Origin: Defluviicoccus sp.
GTDB taxonomy: Bacteria; Pseudomonadota; Alphaproteobacteria; MPNO01
NCBI GenBank assembly: GCA_028820505.1
Contig: JAPPIT010000195.1
Span: forward strand, 1-48,583
DNA: 48,583 nucleotides
Direction: 5' to 3'
Part shown: one piece after another, positions 7,964 to 16,951 of the stretch
Layout of the letters: every line of letters begins with the position of its first letter
Position numbering within the stretch: the first letter of the stretch is position 1
Program-made: the position numbers and the translations under genes
The notes under the pieces: model-generated
Database searches by the model: none
Told to the model about the DNA's origin: nothing
The model's input: the letters and a program-made list of their open reading frames with translations, nothing else

Positions 7964-8854
7964 ATGGCAGAGATCGGTTTCGTCGGGCTCGGCAATATGG
8001 GCCGACCCATGGCGCTGCGGCTCATCGCGGCCGGCCACGCGGTGCGCGGTTTCGACGTGGCGGCGCCCGCGCGCGAGGCCGCCGGGGCGGCGGGAATACC
8101 GACGGTCGAGGAACTGGCCGCCACGGCGGCGGGTGCGGAGGCGGTGTTCACCATGCTCCCCGCCGGCGCCGACGTGCGCGCGGTCTATTGCGACGCCGGC
8201 GGGCTGCTGGCGGTCGCGGGTCCGGATACGCTGCTCGTCGATTCCTCCACCATCGACCTCGAAACGGCGCGCGACGTGCACGCCGAGGCGTCCGCCGGGG
8301 GGATCGCGATGCTGGACGCGCCGGTCTCAGGCGGGGTAGGCGGGGCCGAGGCCGGCACGCTCACCTTCATGGTCGGCGGCGAAGCGTCCGACGTCGCCCG
8401 CGGCGAGCCGCTGATGGCGGCGATGGGGCGGAACATCGTCCACGCCGGAGGGCCCGGCAACGGCCAGGCCGCCAAGATGTGCAACAACATGATCCTCGGC
8501 GTCTCGATGATCGCGGTGTCCGAGGCCTTCGCCCTCGCCGAGCGGGTCGGGCTCGACGCCCAGACCCTGTTCGACATCGTCTCCACCGCCTCCGGCCAGT
8601 GCTGGTCGCTCACCAGCTACTGCCCGGTGCCGGGACCGGTGCCGTCGTCGCCCGCGAACCGCGACTACCGCGCCGGCTTCACCGCGGCGATGATGCTCAA
8701 GGACCTCCGTCTCGCGCGCGGCGCGGCCCAGGCCAATGGCGCCAACACGCCGCTCGGCAGCCACGCCGCTTCCCTCTACGAGCAGTACTGCGCGGACGGG
8801 GAGGAGGGCTCGGATTTCTCCGGCATCATCCGCATGCTGCGGGGCGGGGGGTAG
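7964..8854 (+). CDS. mmsB: 3-hydroxyisobutyrate dehydrogenase
   Basis: 296-residue beta-hydroxyacid dehydrogenase that oxidises 3-hydroxyisobutyrate to methylmalonate semialdehyde with NAD+. The N-terminal Rossmann motif is GFVGLGNMGRPMA (5-17), the substrate motif DAPVSGGVGGAEAGT (118-132), and the catalytic lysine Lys171 lies in GNGQAAKMCNN. A strong ribosome site (GGGGAGGA) precedes the ATG. It lies 17 bases after the hydrolase gene and completes a three-gene valine segment. The next enzyme, methylmalonate-semialdehyde dehydrogenase (mmsA), is not in the window. I chose this start because the Rossmann fold begins right behind it. Confidence 0.93.
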   Translation: MAEIGFVGLGNMGRPMALRLIAAGHAVRGFDVAAPAREAAGAAGIPTVEELAATAAGAEAVFTMLPAGADVRAVYCDAGGLLAVAGPDTLLVDSSTIDLETARDVHAEASAGGIAMLDAPVSGGVGGAEAGTLTFMVGGEASDVARGEPLMAAMGRNIVHAGGPGNGQAAKMCNNMILGVSMIAVSEAFALAERVGLDAQTLFDIVSTASGQCWSLTSYCPVPGPVPSSPANRDYRAGFTAAMMLKDLRLARGAAQANGANTPLGSHAASLYEQYCADGEEGSDFSGIIRMLRGGG

Positions 8855-8915
8855 GCGCCGGCACGCCCAGCCCTTCGATAGATTACTTGGGGCGGGAGGG
8901 CCGCGACACTTCCCC

Positions 8916-9028
8916 CGTCATGCCCGGACTTGTTCCGGGCATCCACGTCTTGCGGCATCGCGGTGCGAGCAGGGAGCGGGCGTGGCGGCGGAGAGACGTG
9001 GATGCCCGAAACAAGTCCGGGCATGACG
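8916..9028. repeat. Repeat family A, complete copy
   Basis: 113 bases, the same length and ends as 4984-5096 (CGTCATGCCCGGACTTGTTC ... GTCCGGGCATGACG). The interior differs at several places (for example GCATCGCGGTGCGAGCAGGG), while the two palindromic arms are almost unchanged, apart from one arm substitution (CCCGAAACAAG). Confidence 0.88.
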
Positions 9029-9051
9029 ACAGAGGGGCGGAACGGCGGTTA

Positions 9052-9117
9052 CTCGGGATGAGGTTTTTTGCCCTCATCCCGAGTAGGCGCGGAGCGCCGC
9101 ATCGAGGGACCGCCGGT
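9052..9117. repeat. Repeat family D, hairpin copy
   Basis: A perfect 12-base stem, CTCGGGATGAGG (9052-9063) and CCTCATCCCGAG (9072-9083), with loop TTTTTTGC. It is followed by TAGGCGCGGAGCGCCGCATC, which parallels the family D copy at 462-501. The T-run is inside the loop, not after the stem, so it is not a standard terminator. Confidence 0.75.
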
Positions 9118-9180
9118 TGACTCGGCTCGCGGGCGTTTCGATAGTCGCGCCCGCACGGATTTCTCTCAGTCGGACGAGGC

Positions 9181-11265
9181 ATGGCGGATCCGGAAATTCC
9201 CGGCGGGCTGAGGCTCGCCGCCGATATCGGCGGCACGTTCACCGACATCGCGGCCTTCGATCCGGCGACGGGCGCGCTCAGGCTCGGCAAGGCGCTCTCG
9301 ACGCCGGCGCATCTCGTGGACGGAGTCGCCGCCGGGGTGGGCCGGGCCGGCGTCGCGTTTTCCGACGCGGCGCTTTTTCTCCATGGCTCCACGATCGCCA
9401 TCAACACGATGCTGGAACGGACCGGCGCCCGCGCCGCGCTGGTCATCACCCGGGGCTTTCGCGACATCTACGAGATCGGCCGGATCAACCGGCCCGATTC
9501 CTACAACCTGTTCTTCAAGAAGCACCGCCCGCTGATCGAGCGCGCGATGTGCTTCGAGCTCGACGAGCGGATGCTGGCCGAGGGCGAGCCGCTGACCCCG
9601 CTCGACGAGGGCGAGGTGCGCGCGCTGGGAACGAAGCTCGCCGGGCTCGGTGTCGAGGCGGTCGCGATCCTGCTGCTGCACAGCTACCGCAACCCGGACC
9701 ATGAGAAGCGTACCAAGGCGATCCTCGAGTCCTGCCTGCCCGGCGTTTTCGTCACCGCGTCCTACGAGCTGTCCCAGGAATACCGCGAGTTCGAGCGCTG
9801 CTCGACGGTGGCGGCGAACGCCTATATCGGGCCGGGCGTCAGGCGCTATCTCGACGAGATCGGCGAACATCTCGATGCGCAATCGTTCCCCGGCGCGTTC
9901 CTCGTGGTGCAGTCGACCGGCGGGCTCTATGACGTCGCCCAGGCGCGCCACGACTGCGTCCACATGCTCGAATCCGGCCCCGCCGCGGGCGTCATCGCGG
10001 GGCGCGCGCTCGCCCGTGCGGTGGGGATCGAGAACGCGATCACCTTCGACATGGGCGGCACCACCGCCAAGTCGGGGGTGATCTACGGCGGCGAGGCCCT
10101 GACCACGGGGAGCGCCAAGATCGGCGGCTACGAGCAGGGCCTGCCGGTGCAGATCGCGATGATGGACATCTTCGAGGTCGGAACCGGCGGCGGGTCGATC
10201 GCGCGGACCGACCCGCAGGGCGCGCTCCGCGTCGGGCCGGAAAGCGCCGGCGCGAGCCCCGGCCCGGCCTGCTACGGCACCGGCGGGACCCTGCCCACGG
10301 TGACCGACGCCAACCTGGTGCTCGGCCGGATCGCCCCCGACCGCTTCCTCGGCGGGGCGATGACGCTCGACTCCGCGGCCGCCCTGGCCGCGATGAAGTC
10401 CGGCGTCGCCGATCCGCTCGGCATGGACCCGGTGGAGGCCGCCGCCGGCGTGCTCCAGATCGCGGCGACCGCGATGTCGTTCGCCGTCAAGGGCGTGTCG
10501 ACCGAGCGCGGGCTCGATGCCGGCGCGTTCGTGCTGGTGGCCTGCGGCGGCGCCGGGCCGCTCCATGCGAGCGCGGTGGCGCGCGAGATCGGGATGCGGG
10601 AGATCGTCGTCCCGCCGGCGCCCGGACATTTCTCGGCGATCGGCATGCTGCACGCCGACCTGCGCTACGACTATGTGCGCACCTGGTTCGCCCGCCTCGC
10701 CGACGCGCCGCTGGAAGAGGTCGAGCGGCTCTACACCGAGATGGAGGCGGAGGGCCGCGCGGCGGTCGCCGCCACCGGCGCGCCAGTGTCCGGGATCGTC
10801 GTCGGGCGCGCCGCCGACATGCGCTATGTCGGCCAGGAGCACGCGGTGACCGTGGACCTCGCCGCCGCGCTTTTTGCCGCCGGCGACCGGGCGGCGATAA
10901 AGCGGCGCTTCGACGAGGTGCACGGCATTCGCTACGGCACCTCTGCGCCCGACGAGCCCGCCGAGCTGGTCAGCCTCAGGACGACGGTCTCCGGCCTCCT
11001 GCCCAAGCCGCCGATGGTGCGGGGCGGCGAGGGCGGCTCGGCCGATCCCGCGCCGTTCGAGACCCGCCGCATCTATTTCTCCGAGACCGGCGATTTCGTC
11101 GCCACCCCGGTCTATGCCCGGGCCGGTCTCGGCGCCGGCGCGGCGCTCGACGGGCCGGCGGTGATCGAGGAGGAGGCATCGACGACGCTGCTGCTGCCGG
11201 GCGACGGTCTCGGCGTCGACGAATTCGGCAATCTTCGAATCCGCGTCGGGTCCGCCGCGCGATGA
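9181..11265 (+). CDS. hyuA: Hydantoinase/oxoprolinase subunit A (HyuA)
   Basis: 694-residue ATPase subunit of the N-methylhydantoinase/5-oxoprolinase/acetone carboxylase family. Members couple ATP hydrolysis to opening or carboxylating a small substrate. The actin-like ATP-binding motifs are DIGGTFTD (15-22) and [11 protein letters not shown] (about 288-298); [16 protein letters not shown] (68-83) and the [13 protein letters not shown] segment are typical HyuA features. Length is normal. It overlaps hyuB by 4 bases (ATGA), so the two subunits are translationally coupled. The exact substrate (hydantoin, oxoproline, a related amide or a ketone) cannot be read from the sequence. There is no third acetone-carboxylase subunit, which makes that activity less likely. 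Confidence 0.92.
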   Translation: MADPEIPGGLRLAADIGGTFTDIAAFDPATGALRLGKALSTPAHLVDGVAAGVGRAGVAFSDAALFLHGSTIAINTMLERTGARAALVITRGFRDIYEIGRINRPDSYNLFFKKHRPLIERAMCFELDERMLAEGEPLTPLDEGEVRALGTKLAGLGVEAVAILLLHSYRNPDHEKRTKAILESCLPGVFVTASYELSQEYREFERCSTVAANAYIGPGVRRYLDEIGEHLDAQSFPGAFLVVQSTGGLYDVAQARHDCVHMLESGPAAGVIAGRALARAVGIENAITFDMGGTTAKSGVIYGGEALTTGSAKIGGYEQGLPVQIAMMDIFEVGTGGGSIARTDPQGALRVGPESAGASPGPACYGTGGTLPTVTDANLVLGRIAPDRFLGGAMTLDSAAALAAMKSGVADPLGMDPVEAAAGVLQIAATAMSFAVKGVSTERGLDAGAFVLVACGGAGPLHASAVAREIGMREIVVPPAPGHFSAIGMLHADLRYDYVRTWFARLADAPLEEVERLYTEMEAEGRAAVAATGAPVSGIVVGRAADMRYVGQEHAVTVDLAAALFAAGDRAAIKRRFDEVHGIRYGTSAPDEPAELVSLRTTVSGLLPKPPMVRGGEGGSADPAPFETRRIYFSETGDFVATPVYARAGLGAGAALDGPAVIEEEASTTLLLPGDGLGVDEFGNLRIRVGSAAR

Positions 11266-13034
11266 ACGATGACCGGCCGCGCGTCGATCCGGTGGTCACC
11301 GAGCTGGTGCGGAACGGCGTCATCGCCATCACCGAGGAGATGAAGACCAACCTCACCCGCACCGCCTACAACATGATCATCTACGAGGCGCTCGACTTCA
11401 CCGTGGGCCTGTTCACCGCGAAGGGCGAGACGGTGTCGATCGGGCTGGGGCTTCCGATGTTCATCCGCGGCATGGCCGAGACGGTGAAGGCCAAGCTGCG
11501 GCATTTCGGCGACGATATCGGGCCGGGCGACATATTGCTGACCAACGACGCCTACATCACCGGCAGCCACCTCAACCACCTGACCTTCTCGATGCCGGTC
11601 TTCGACGACGGCACGCTGGTCGGCTTCGCCGTCTGCATGGCGCACTGGCCGGATATCGGCGGCACGCTCGACGGCATGACCACCGACATCTATTCGGAAG
11701 GGCTGCAGATCCCGATCCTCAAGTACCGGCGGGCCGGGGTCGTCAATCAGGATTTGCTCGACATCCTGCGGATGAACGTGCGCCTGCCGGACCGCGCGAT
11801 GGGCGATCTGCGCGCCCAGCTCACCGCGATCTCCACCGGCGAGCGGCGCTTCCTCGAGCTGATCCGCCGCTACGGCAGGGAGGCGGTTCTCGACTCCATC
11901 GCGGCGATCATGGACCAGTCCGAACGGGCCGCCCGGGAGCGCACGCTGGCGATCCCTGACGGCGTCTACGAGGCCGAGTCCTTCATGGACGACGACGGGG
12001 TCGACATCGCGGAGCCGGTGCCGATCCGCGTCCGGGTGACCGTCGCGGGCGAGAGGATGACGGTCGACCTCTCCCGGGTCTCGGAGCAGGTCAAGGGGTT
12101 CTACAACTCGGGCGTGACCACCGGGCATGCCTGTTCCCAGGTCGCGTTCAAGTGCCTGACATCGCCGACCGACTACCCGATCAACGACGGCAGCTTCCGC
12201 AACCTGGACGTGGTCATCCCGATGGGGCGCGTCGTCAGCGCAGAGAAACCGGCGCCGATGCGCTGGTGGATGACCTTTCCGATGACCATCGTCGACACGG
12301 TGTTCAAGGCGCTGGAGCCCGCGATCCCGGAGCGCATCGTCGCCGGGCACCACGCCGATCTGATCATCGGCATGCTGAACGGGGTCAACCCGGCGACGTC
12401 GGAGTTCTACATCGCCTTCATCGGTCCGACCGGCGGCGGCTGGGGCGCCAAGCAGGCGGAGGACGGGAACTCGGCGACCATCTGCATGAACGACGGCGAC
12501 ACCCACAACAGCCCGGTCGAGCAGCTGGAGGCCAAGTACCCGCTGTTGTTCGAGGCCCATGCGCTGCGCCCGGATTCGTGCGGCGCGGGGCGCCGCCGCG
12601 GCGGGCTCGGCATCGAGAACGTCGTGCAGGCGCGCGCGCCGCTCACCGTCAACACGCAGATCGACCGGGTGCATTGCGCGCCCTGGGGGCTCGCCGGCGG
12701 CGGCGATGCGATGGGAAACGCGGTGGCGCTCCGCCGCGACGGCGCCTGGCGGGAGGATTTTCCCAACGCCAAGGTGTTCACCGCCCGCCTCGGGCCGGGC
12801 GAAGCCTTCGCGCTCCGTTCCGGCGGCGGCGGCGGATTCGGCCCGGCCCTGGAACGTCCGATCGAAGCGGTCGCGCACGACGTCCGCCAGGGTTACGTCA
12901 CCCCGGAAGCCGCGTTCCGCGATTACGGCGTGGTCTGCGACGCGGCGACGCTGGCGGTGGACGTAGAGGCGTCGGAGAAGATCCGCGCCGCCAAGGCAAC
13001 GCTCGCCGAGGCCGGCGGTGGGCCGGAGAGGTGA
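11262..13034 (+). CDS. hyuB: Hydantoinase subunit B (HyuB)
   Basis: 590-residue partner of HyuA. Characteristic segments are DPVVTELVRNGVIAITEEMK (10-29), DILLTNDAYITGSHLNHLTF (metal/substrate region) and the C-terminal GGGGFGPALERP. It forms a hetero-oligomer with HyuA and supplies part of the hydrolase site. No RNA hairpin follows; the 3' end borders an IS630-type remnant about 5 bases downstream on the other strand, so an insertion event may have removed whatever originally followed. Confidence 0.92.
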   Translation: MNDDRPRVDPVVTELVRNGVIAITEEMKTNLTRTAYNMIIYEALDFTVGLFTAKGETVSIGLGLPMFIRGMAETVKAKLRHFGDDIGPGDILLTNDAYITGSHLNHLTFSMPVFDDGTLVGFAVCMAHWPDIGGTLDGMTTDIYSEGLQIPILKYRRAGVVNQDLLDILRMNVRLPDRAMGDLRAQLTAISTGERRFLELIRRYGREAVLDSIAAIMDQSERAARERTLAIPDGVYEAESFMDDDGVDIAEPVPIRVRVTVAGERMTVDLSRVSEQVKGFYNSGVTTGHACSQVAFKCLTSPTDYPINDGSFRNLDVVIPMGRVVSAEKPAPMRWWMTFPMTIVDTVFKALEPAIPERIVAGHHADLIIGMLNGVNPATSEFYIAFIGPTGGGWGAKQAEDGNSATICMNDGDTHNSPVEQLEAKYPLLFEAHALRPDSCGAGRRRGGLGIENVVQARAPLTVNTQIDRVHCAPWGLAGGGDAMGNAVALRRDGAWREDFPNAKVFTARLGPGEAFALRSGGGGGFGPALERPIEAVAHDVRQGYVTPEAAFRDYGVVCDAATLAVDVEASEKIRAAKATLAEAGGGPER

Positions 13035-13039
13035 GGGGC

Positions 13040-13279
13040 ATCTCGACCCGCCACCCATCGTCGGATCGGCCCGCTATGCGCCTCGATGCGCCCCGAGCGA
13101 CGGTCGCCGCCCACAGCGCGCGCGCCGGGATCGCCCTCCAGCCGCGCCCGCCGGCGCCAGCGGCTGACGCTCGCCGCACTCACGCCATAGCGGGCCGCCG
13201 CCGCCGCGCGGTGGCTCAGCCCCGCGGCAACCGCCGCAACAACGCGAACGCGAAGGTCAAGCGATAGTGCTCCCGACAT
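13040..13279 (-). pseudogene. IS630-family transposase, N-terminal remnant
   Basis: About 80 codons resemble the N-terminal helix-turn-helix of IS630 transposases: MSGALSLDLRVRVVAAVAAG, then LSHRAAAAARYGVSAASVSR, WRRRARLEGDPG and GGDRRSGRIEAH. The match ends near VAGRD at the hyuB stop, and the DDE catalytic domain is missing. The frame only continues because it reads antisense into hyuB. No terminal inverted repeats or TA duplication were identified. It is a decayed fragment and marks a past insertion or deletion next to hyuB. Confidence 0.7.
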
Positions 13280-13557
13280 GTCCGCCGGCCCCCTCCCCGG
13301 CAGACAGCGTCAACCACGAATCGCAAAACTTTGGGAAATCACAATCGATTTAACCAGATAGGACAATGCTCTAGGGATCGCAACCGAAGCGGCGGGAGGG
13401 GAGGATCGTTCCCGGAGTGAGTAGCGGTTTGCTGCGTTTGCCGGGCGTGCAACCATCCGGACAGCTACCGGATCGGCCGTTGGCGTTTTCTTGCGGACGT
13501 TTCGGCCCGCAGATAACCTTATCGGGCACGGTGGCCTCGAACGAGCAGGGGGATCCG
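13280..13557. other. Intergenic region ahead of the Rieske gene
   Basis: No gene assigned. 13317-13375 is locally AT-rich (CAAAACTTTGGGAAATCACA, then ATCGATTTAACCAGATAGGA) against a GC-rich background and probably contains the promoter of the Rieske-NicX operon. No clear -35/-10 pair could be fixed. Confidence 0.45.
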
Positions 13558-14757
13558 ATGAGCACGCTTCTTTCAGGCGGGCGAGGCCCTGGTCACCACG
13601 GCGGCGCGCGATATTTCGACAAGGAGGAGCTCGAAGCGACGCGGGCCGGGCTCGAGGACGCACGGCATCTGCCCGGCGTTTACTACACCTCGCCCGAGAT
13701 CTACGCGATGGAGGTCGAGAAGCTCTTCATGCGCGACTGGCTGGTCGTGGCACGTATCGAGGAGCTCGCGAACCCCGGCGACTACATGACCATGGACATC
13801 GTCGGCGAGCCGATCGTCGTCTGCCGCGACGCGGACGGCACGCTCCACGCCTTCTCCAACGTCTGCCGGCATCGCGGCGCCGCCGTCGCCTCGGGCGCCG
13901 GCAACGCGAAGGAGTTCGCCTGCCCGTTTCACGGCTGGGTCTACGGCCTGGACGGTCGGCTGGTCAGCCCGTCCCAGCCCAAGGGCCTGCCGCGTTTCGA
14001 CGTCAAGTCCTGCCGGCTGTCGCCGATCAGGCTCGACACCTGGGGCGGGTTCGTCTTTATCAACTTCGACGACGATTGCCCGTCGCTCGGGGACTACCTC
14101 GCCGTCGACGAGTTCGCCGAATCGGCCGCCTTCATCCGGCCCCAGGACATGGTGCTGGTCGACCGTTTCACCTACGAGATCGATTGCAACTGGAAGCTCC
14201 TGCCGGAAAACCTGATCGACACCTACCACGTCGAGGTCATCCACAAGGGCACGTTCGCGACCGAGGGCTTCGGCGAGACCTCGCTGCGCGACGTGATCTT
14301 CACCAAGTGGGGCTGGCGCAAGGTCTATCCGAGCCGCAGCATGTCGCCCGACGGCGAGATGCTGTTCGGGCCGACGCCGTGGCTCGCCGACCACGAGCTT
14401 GGCCCGGCCTTCGCCTACAGCGCCTTCCTCAGGCCCAACTTCAACTTCCTGGTCCGCGCCGACATGCTCCAGCCGTGGGTGACCTACCCGCTCGGCCCCG
14501 AGCGGTCGCAAGTGACCGGTTTCACGTGCTTGTGGAAGGGCGTCGAGGAGATGCCGGCGTTCCGCCAGAAGGTCGAGATCCTCAAGGACTTCGCCCGCCG
14601 GTTCGCCGGCGAGGACATGGAACTCCTGCAGCACACCCAGAAGGGCCTCCGCGCGCGCCGGTTCGCCGGCGGGCCGATGCACTACCAGGAGGCCGCGATC
14701 CACCACCGGATCAACCGCTATCTCGACGCGATGGAGGGCGACGGGGACGTACGCTAG
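13558..14757 (+). CDS. Rieske non-heme iron oxygenase, alpha subunit
   Basis: 399-residue ring-hydroxylating or demethylating oxygenase. The Rieske 2Fe-2S centre uses Cys103/His105 (CRHRG) and Cys122/His125 (CPFHGW). The catalytic domain has the mononuclear iron motif ENLIDTYHVEVIH (217-229) with Asp221, His224 and His229, and a distal acidic residue in GEDMELLQ. The start is the ATG after CAGGGGG; the open frame extends 47 codons upstream without family similarity. No beta subunit, ferredoxin or reductase is encoded next to it, so electrons must come from elsewhere. It lies 42 bases before the NicX-like gene, so it may make or feed that enzyme's dihydroxylated substrate; this link is inferred. 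Confidence 0.93.
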   Translation: MSTLLSGGRGPGHHGGARYFDKEELEATRAGLEDARHLPGVYYTSPEIYAMEVEKLFMRDWLVVARIEELANPGDYMTMDIVGEPIVVCRDADGTLHAFSNVCRHRGAAVASGAGNAKEFACPFHGWVYGLDGRLVSPSQPKGLPRFDVKSCRLSPIRLDTWGGFVFINFDDDCPSLGDYLAVDEFAESAAFIRPQDMVLVDRFTYEIDCNWKLLPENLIDTYHVEVIHKGTFATEGFGETSLRDVIFTKWGWRKVYPSRSMSPDGEMLFGPTPWLADHELGPAFAYSAFLRPNFNFLVRADMLQPWVTYPLGPERSQVTGFTCLWKGVEEMPAFRQKVEILKDFARRFAGEDMELLQHTQKGLRARRFAGGPMHYQEAAIHHRINRYLDAMEGDGDVR

Positions 14758-14799
14758 GAACTTCCCGATCGGCCGGACGGCAACCGACAGGGGGAGACG

Positions 14800-15834
14800 A
14801 TGGCCGCCGACTCCGAGATGGTATCGCTGTTCAAGCAGGAGCTCGCCCTCTGCAACGTGGGCGAGGGAACGCGCCTCGCAATCCTTTCCGAGGGCGACGT
14901 GAGGGCGGACTACGCGACGGCATTCCTCGAGGCCGCCGAGGACCTCGGGGCCGACGCCTTTCAGGTCAATATCCGCAAGCGTCCCGGCAGCTTCTTCGGA
15001 CCCGGCAACTCGCTCAAGGGAAACGCGTCCGCGATCGCCGCGCTCAAGGGCGTCGACATGGTGGTCGACCTCGTTGGCCTCCTGTGGTCGAAGGAGCAGA
15101 CCGAGATCACCGAAGCAGGGCCGCGCATGCTGCTGGTCCTCGAGCACGTCGAGGTGCTGCGGCGCATGCTGTCCTCCCCCGACGACCGGCGGCGGGTCGA
15201 GGCCGGCGCGAAGATGCTCGCCGGGGCGAAGGAGATGCGCATCACCTCTCCCGGCGGGACCGATGTCGTCTATCGACTCGGCAGGTACAACGTCGTCGAG
15301 CAGTACGGCTTCACCGACACCCCGGGCCGCTGGGACGCCTGGCCGGGCGTCTTCCTCTACACCGCCGCCCACGACGACGGCGTCGACGGCACGGTGGTGA
15401 TCGACAAGGGCGACATGTTGCTGCCGCTGATGCGCTACGTCAGCGAGCCGATCCGGCTCACCATCGAGCGCGGCATGGTGACCGGGATCGGGGGCGAGGG
15501 GGTCGACGCCGAACTGATGCGGACCTTCATGGCCGGCTTCGACGACCCCCGTGCCTACGCGGTCTCGCATATCGGCTGGGGGCTCGATGCCCGGGCAAAA
15601 TGGGAGTTCATGGGCACCAGCCATGCCGGGGCGCACTCGGGCGGCCAAGACGGCCGGGCCTATTACGGCAACGTCCTGTTCTCCACCGGACCCAACACCG
15701 AGGTCGGCGGGACCAACGACACACTGTGCCACCTCGACATCCCGCTGAGGGGCTGCACGCTTGCCCTCGACGACCGGACGATCGTCGAGAACGGGCGCGT
15801 CGTCCCCGAAGAGCTTCGGGCCGCCGGTCGTTGA
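14800..15834 (+). CDS. NicX-like ring-cleaving dioxygenase (2,5-dihydroxypyridine 5,6-dioxygenase family)
   Basis: 344-residue protein of the M29-like fold family that includes NicX, the Fe(II) enzyme that opens 2,5-dihydroxypyridine to N-formylmaleamate in nicotinate breakdown. Shared segments recalled from NicX include DEPGRWD-like DTPGRWDAWP, IGWGLDARAKWEFMG, LFSTGPNTEVGG and CHLDIPL. The iron ligands reported in Pseudomonas putida NicX (His265, His318, Asp320) correspond to His257, His311 and Asp313 here, with nearly the same spacing. Plain M29 aminopeptidases lack this CHLD arrangement. Length matches NicX (about 350). It follows the Rieske oxygenase and overlaps the start of the SDR. 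The precise substrate is not proven; NicX family assignment is strong. Confidence 0.85.
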   Translation: MAADSEMVSLFKQELALCNVGEGTRLAILSEGDVRADYATAFLEAAEDLGADAFQVNIRKRPGSFFGPGNSLKGNASAIAALKGVDMVVDLVGLLWSKEQTEITEAGPRMLLVLEHVEVLRRMLSSPDDRRRVEAGAKMLAGAKEMRITSPGGTDVVYRLGRYNVVEQYGFTDTPGRWDAWPGVFLYTAAHDDGVDGTVVIDKGDMLLPLMRYVSEPIRLTIERGMVTGIGGEGVDAELMRTFMAGFDDPRAYAVSHIGWGLDARAKWEFMGTSHAGAHSGGQDGRAYYGNVLFSTGPNTEVGGTNDTLCHLDIPLRGCTLALDDRTIVENGRVVPEELRAAGR

Positions 15835-16600
15835 ACGGCGTCGGCGGCGCGACGGCGCTGGTCACCGGAGCGGGCTCGGCGCGCGGCATCGGCCGGGCGT
15901 TCGTCCAGGAGCTCCGCCGCCGCGACGCGCGCCGGATCTACGCTACCGATCTCGCGCGCGAAGGCGTCGAAGCGCTTGCGGCGGACGACGCCGGCGGGCG
16001 CATCGTTCCGCTCGCGCTCGACGTCACCGACGAGCAAGCCATCGCGGAGGCGGCGGGGCATTGCGCCGACGTCGACCTGCTGATCAACAATGCCGGAGTG
16101 TGCTTCCCAGCCGGCTGATCGGCGCGCCCGATCTTGCCTGGGCGCGGCGCGAGATGGAGGTCAACTACTGGGGCATGCTCGCGATGTGCCGTGCCTTCGC
16201 CCCGGTGCTGGCGGCAAGAGGCGGCGGCGCGATCGTCAACGTCAGCTCGATCTACGGGCTGGTCAACTACCCTTACGTCGGCTCCTACAGCGCTTCCAAG
16301 GCGGCGAACGCGTCGCTGACCCAGGGGATTCGCGCCGAACTCCGCGGCCGCGGCACGCTGGTTGTCGCGGTCTATCCCGGGACCGTCGACACCGAGCTGT
16401 CCGCCGGCAACCCCAGACGCGACAAGACCCCGCCGGCGGTGCTCGCCGCTACCGTGCTCGACGGTCTCGAGCGCGGCGAGGAGGAGATCTTCGTCGGGCC
16501 CGACGCGCTCGACGTCGCGGCGCGGCTCGCAACCGACGCGAAGGGCGTGGAGCGGGAATACGCCGAGGCACTCGCCCAACGGGTCGCGAACCGTTCATAG
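15831..16600 (+). pseudogene. Short-chain dehydrogenase/reductase, split by a -1 frameshift
   Basis: Complete SDR content in two frames. The first part (TTG start at 15831, overlapping the NicX-like stop) has TGAGSARGIGRAF and DLLINNAGVCFP; the second has EVNYWGMLAMCRAF, IVNVSSIYG and YSASKAAN, with catalytic Ser, Tyr and Lys. The reading frame breaks in the CCC run at 16106-16108. One additional C restores GVCFPSRLIGAPDLAWARRE, which reads as a normal SDR. Everything else is intact, including the last helix, which fits a very recent mutation or a sequencing error rather than an old pseudogene. If functional it would be an NAD(P)-dependent oxidoreductase working with the Rieske and NicX-like enzymes. 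Confidence 0.85.
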
Positions 16601-16646
16601 GTCATACCGCGGGCGTGCCAGGCCGCGGACAATCCATCGGACAGCC

Positions 16647-16949
16647 CTAAAAACCCGCCCGCGAGGCGGGCTTGATCGAGATCGCGAAGCTCGCCCCGGT
16701 GCCGCCGCAGCACGGGCAGGCGATCGAATCGAAGATCTCTCGGCGGCGCTCCGGCGCGATGTCGGTGTCGGCCAGCAGCTCCTCCACCTGGCGGCGGATC
16801 GCGGCGTGGATCGGGTCCGGCGGGTCCCCGGCGGCGGCGGGCGGGGCGTCGTCGGGCGGGCGTTGCTCCGCCTCACGGGCGGCGCGGTAGAGCGCGCGGA
16901 ACGGGCCGGTGAGGTTGAGATAGCGCCGGTCGTCGATCCCGCCCGGCAC
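16647..16949 (-). CDS. Small hypothetical protein with CPCC motif
   Basis: 100-residue reading frame starting at GTG, 2 bases after the stop of the ComE-like gene. The N-terminal part reads VPGGIDDRRYLNLTGPFRAL, the middle is Pro/Ala-rich, then comes a helical stretch DPIHAAIRRQVEELLADTDI and finally IACPCCGGTG, a possible zinc- or metal-binding knuckle. The last codons and the TAG lie inside the rho-independent terminator. Family not recognised. Its place at the end of the operon and the non-random amino acid content support a real gene, but it is short. It might be an accessory subunit of the decarboxylase. Confidence 0.6.
   Translation of the reverse strand: MPGGIDDRRYLNLTGPFRALYRAAREAEQRPPDDAPPAAAGDPPDPIHAAIRRQVEELLADTDIAPERRREIFDSIACPCCGGTGASFAISIKPASRAGF
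16649..16670 (-). terminator. Rho-independent terminator of the CoxG-ComDE operon
   Basis: Read on the minus strand: CCCGCC, loop TCGCG, GGCGGG, then TTTTT. The 6-base GC stem followed directly by five T is a standard intrinsic terminator. It closes the minus-strand operon and overlaps the end of the small CPCC gene. Confidence 0.8.
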
Positions 16950-16951
16950 GG

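Larger units (their letters stand above)
8855..9180. other. Intergenic region with repeats A and D
   Basis: No gene seen. It holds a complete family A element (8916-9028) and a family D segment (9052-9117). It separates the valine genes from hyuA; no convincing promoter was spotted ahead of hyuA. Confidence 0.75.

Noticed and set aside
14800..15834. M29 leucyl aminopeptidase
   Set aside because: The fold family is shared, but the SHIGWGL and CHLD iron-ligand pattern and the whole second half follow NicX rather than the aminopeptidases.
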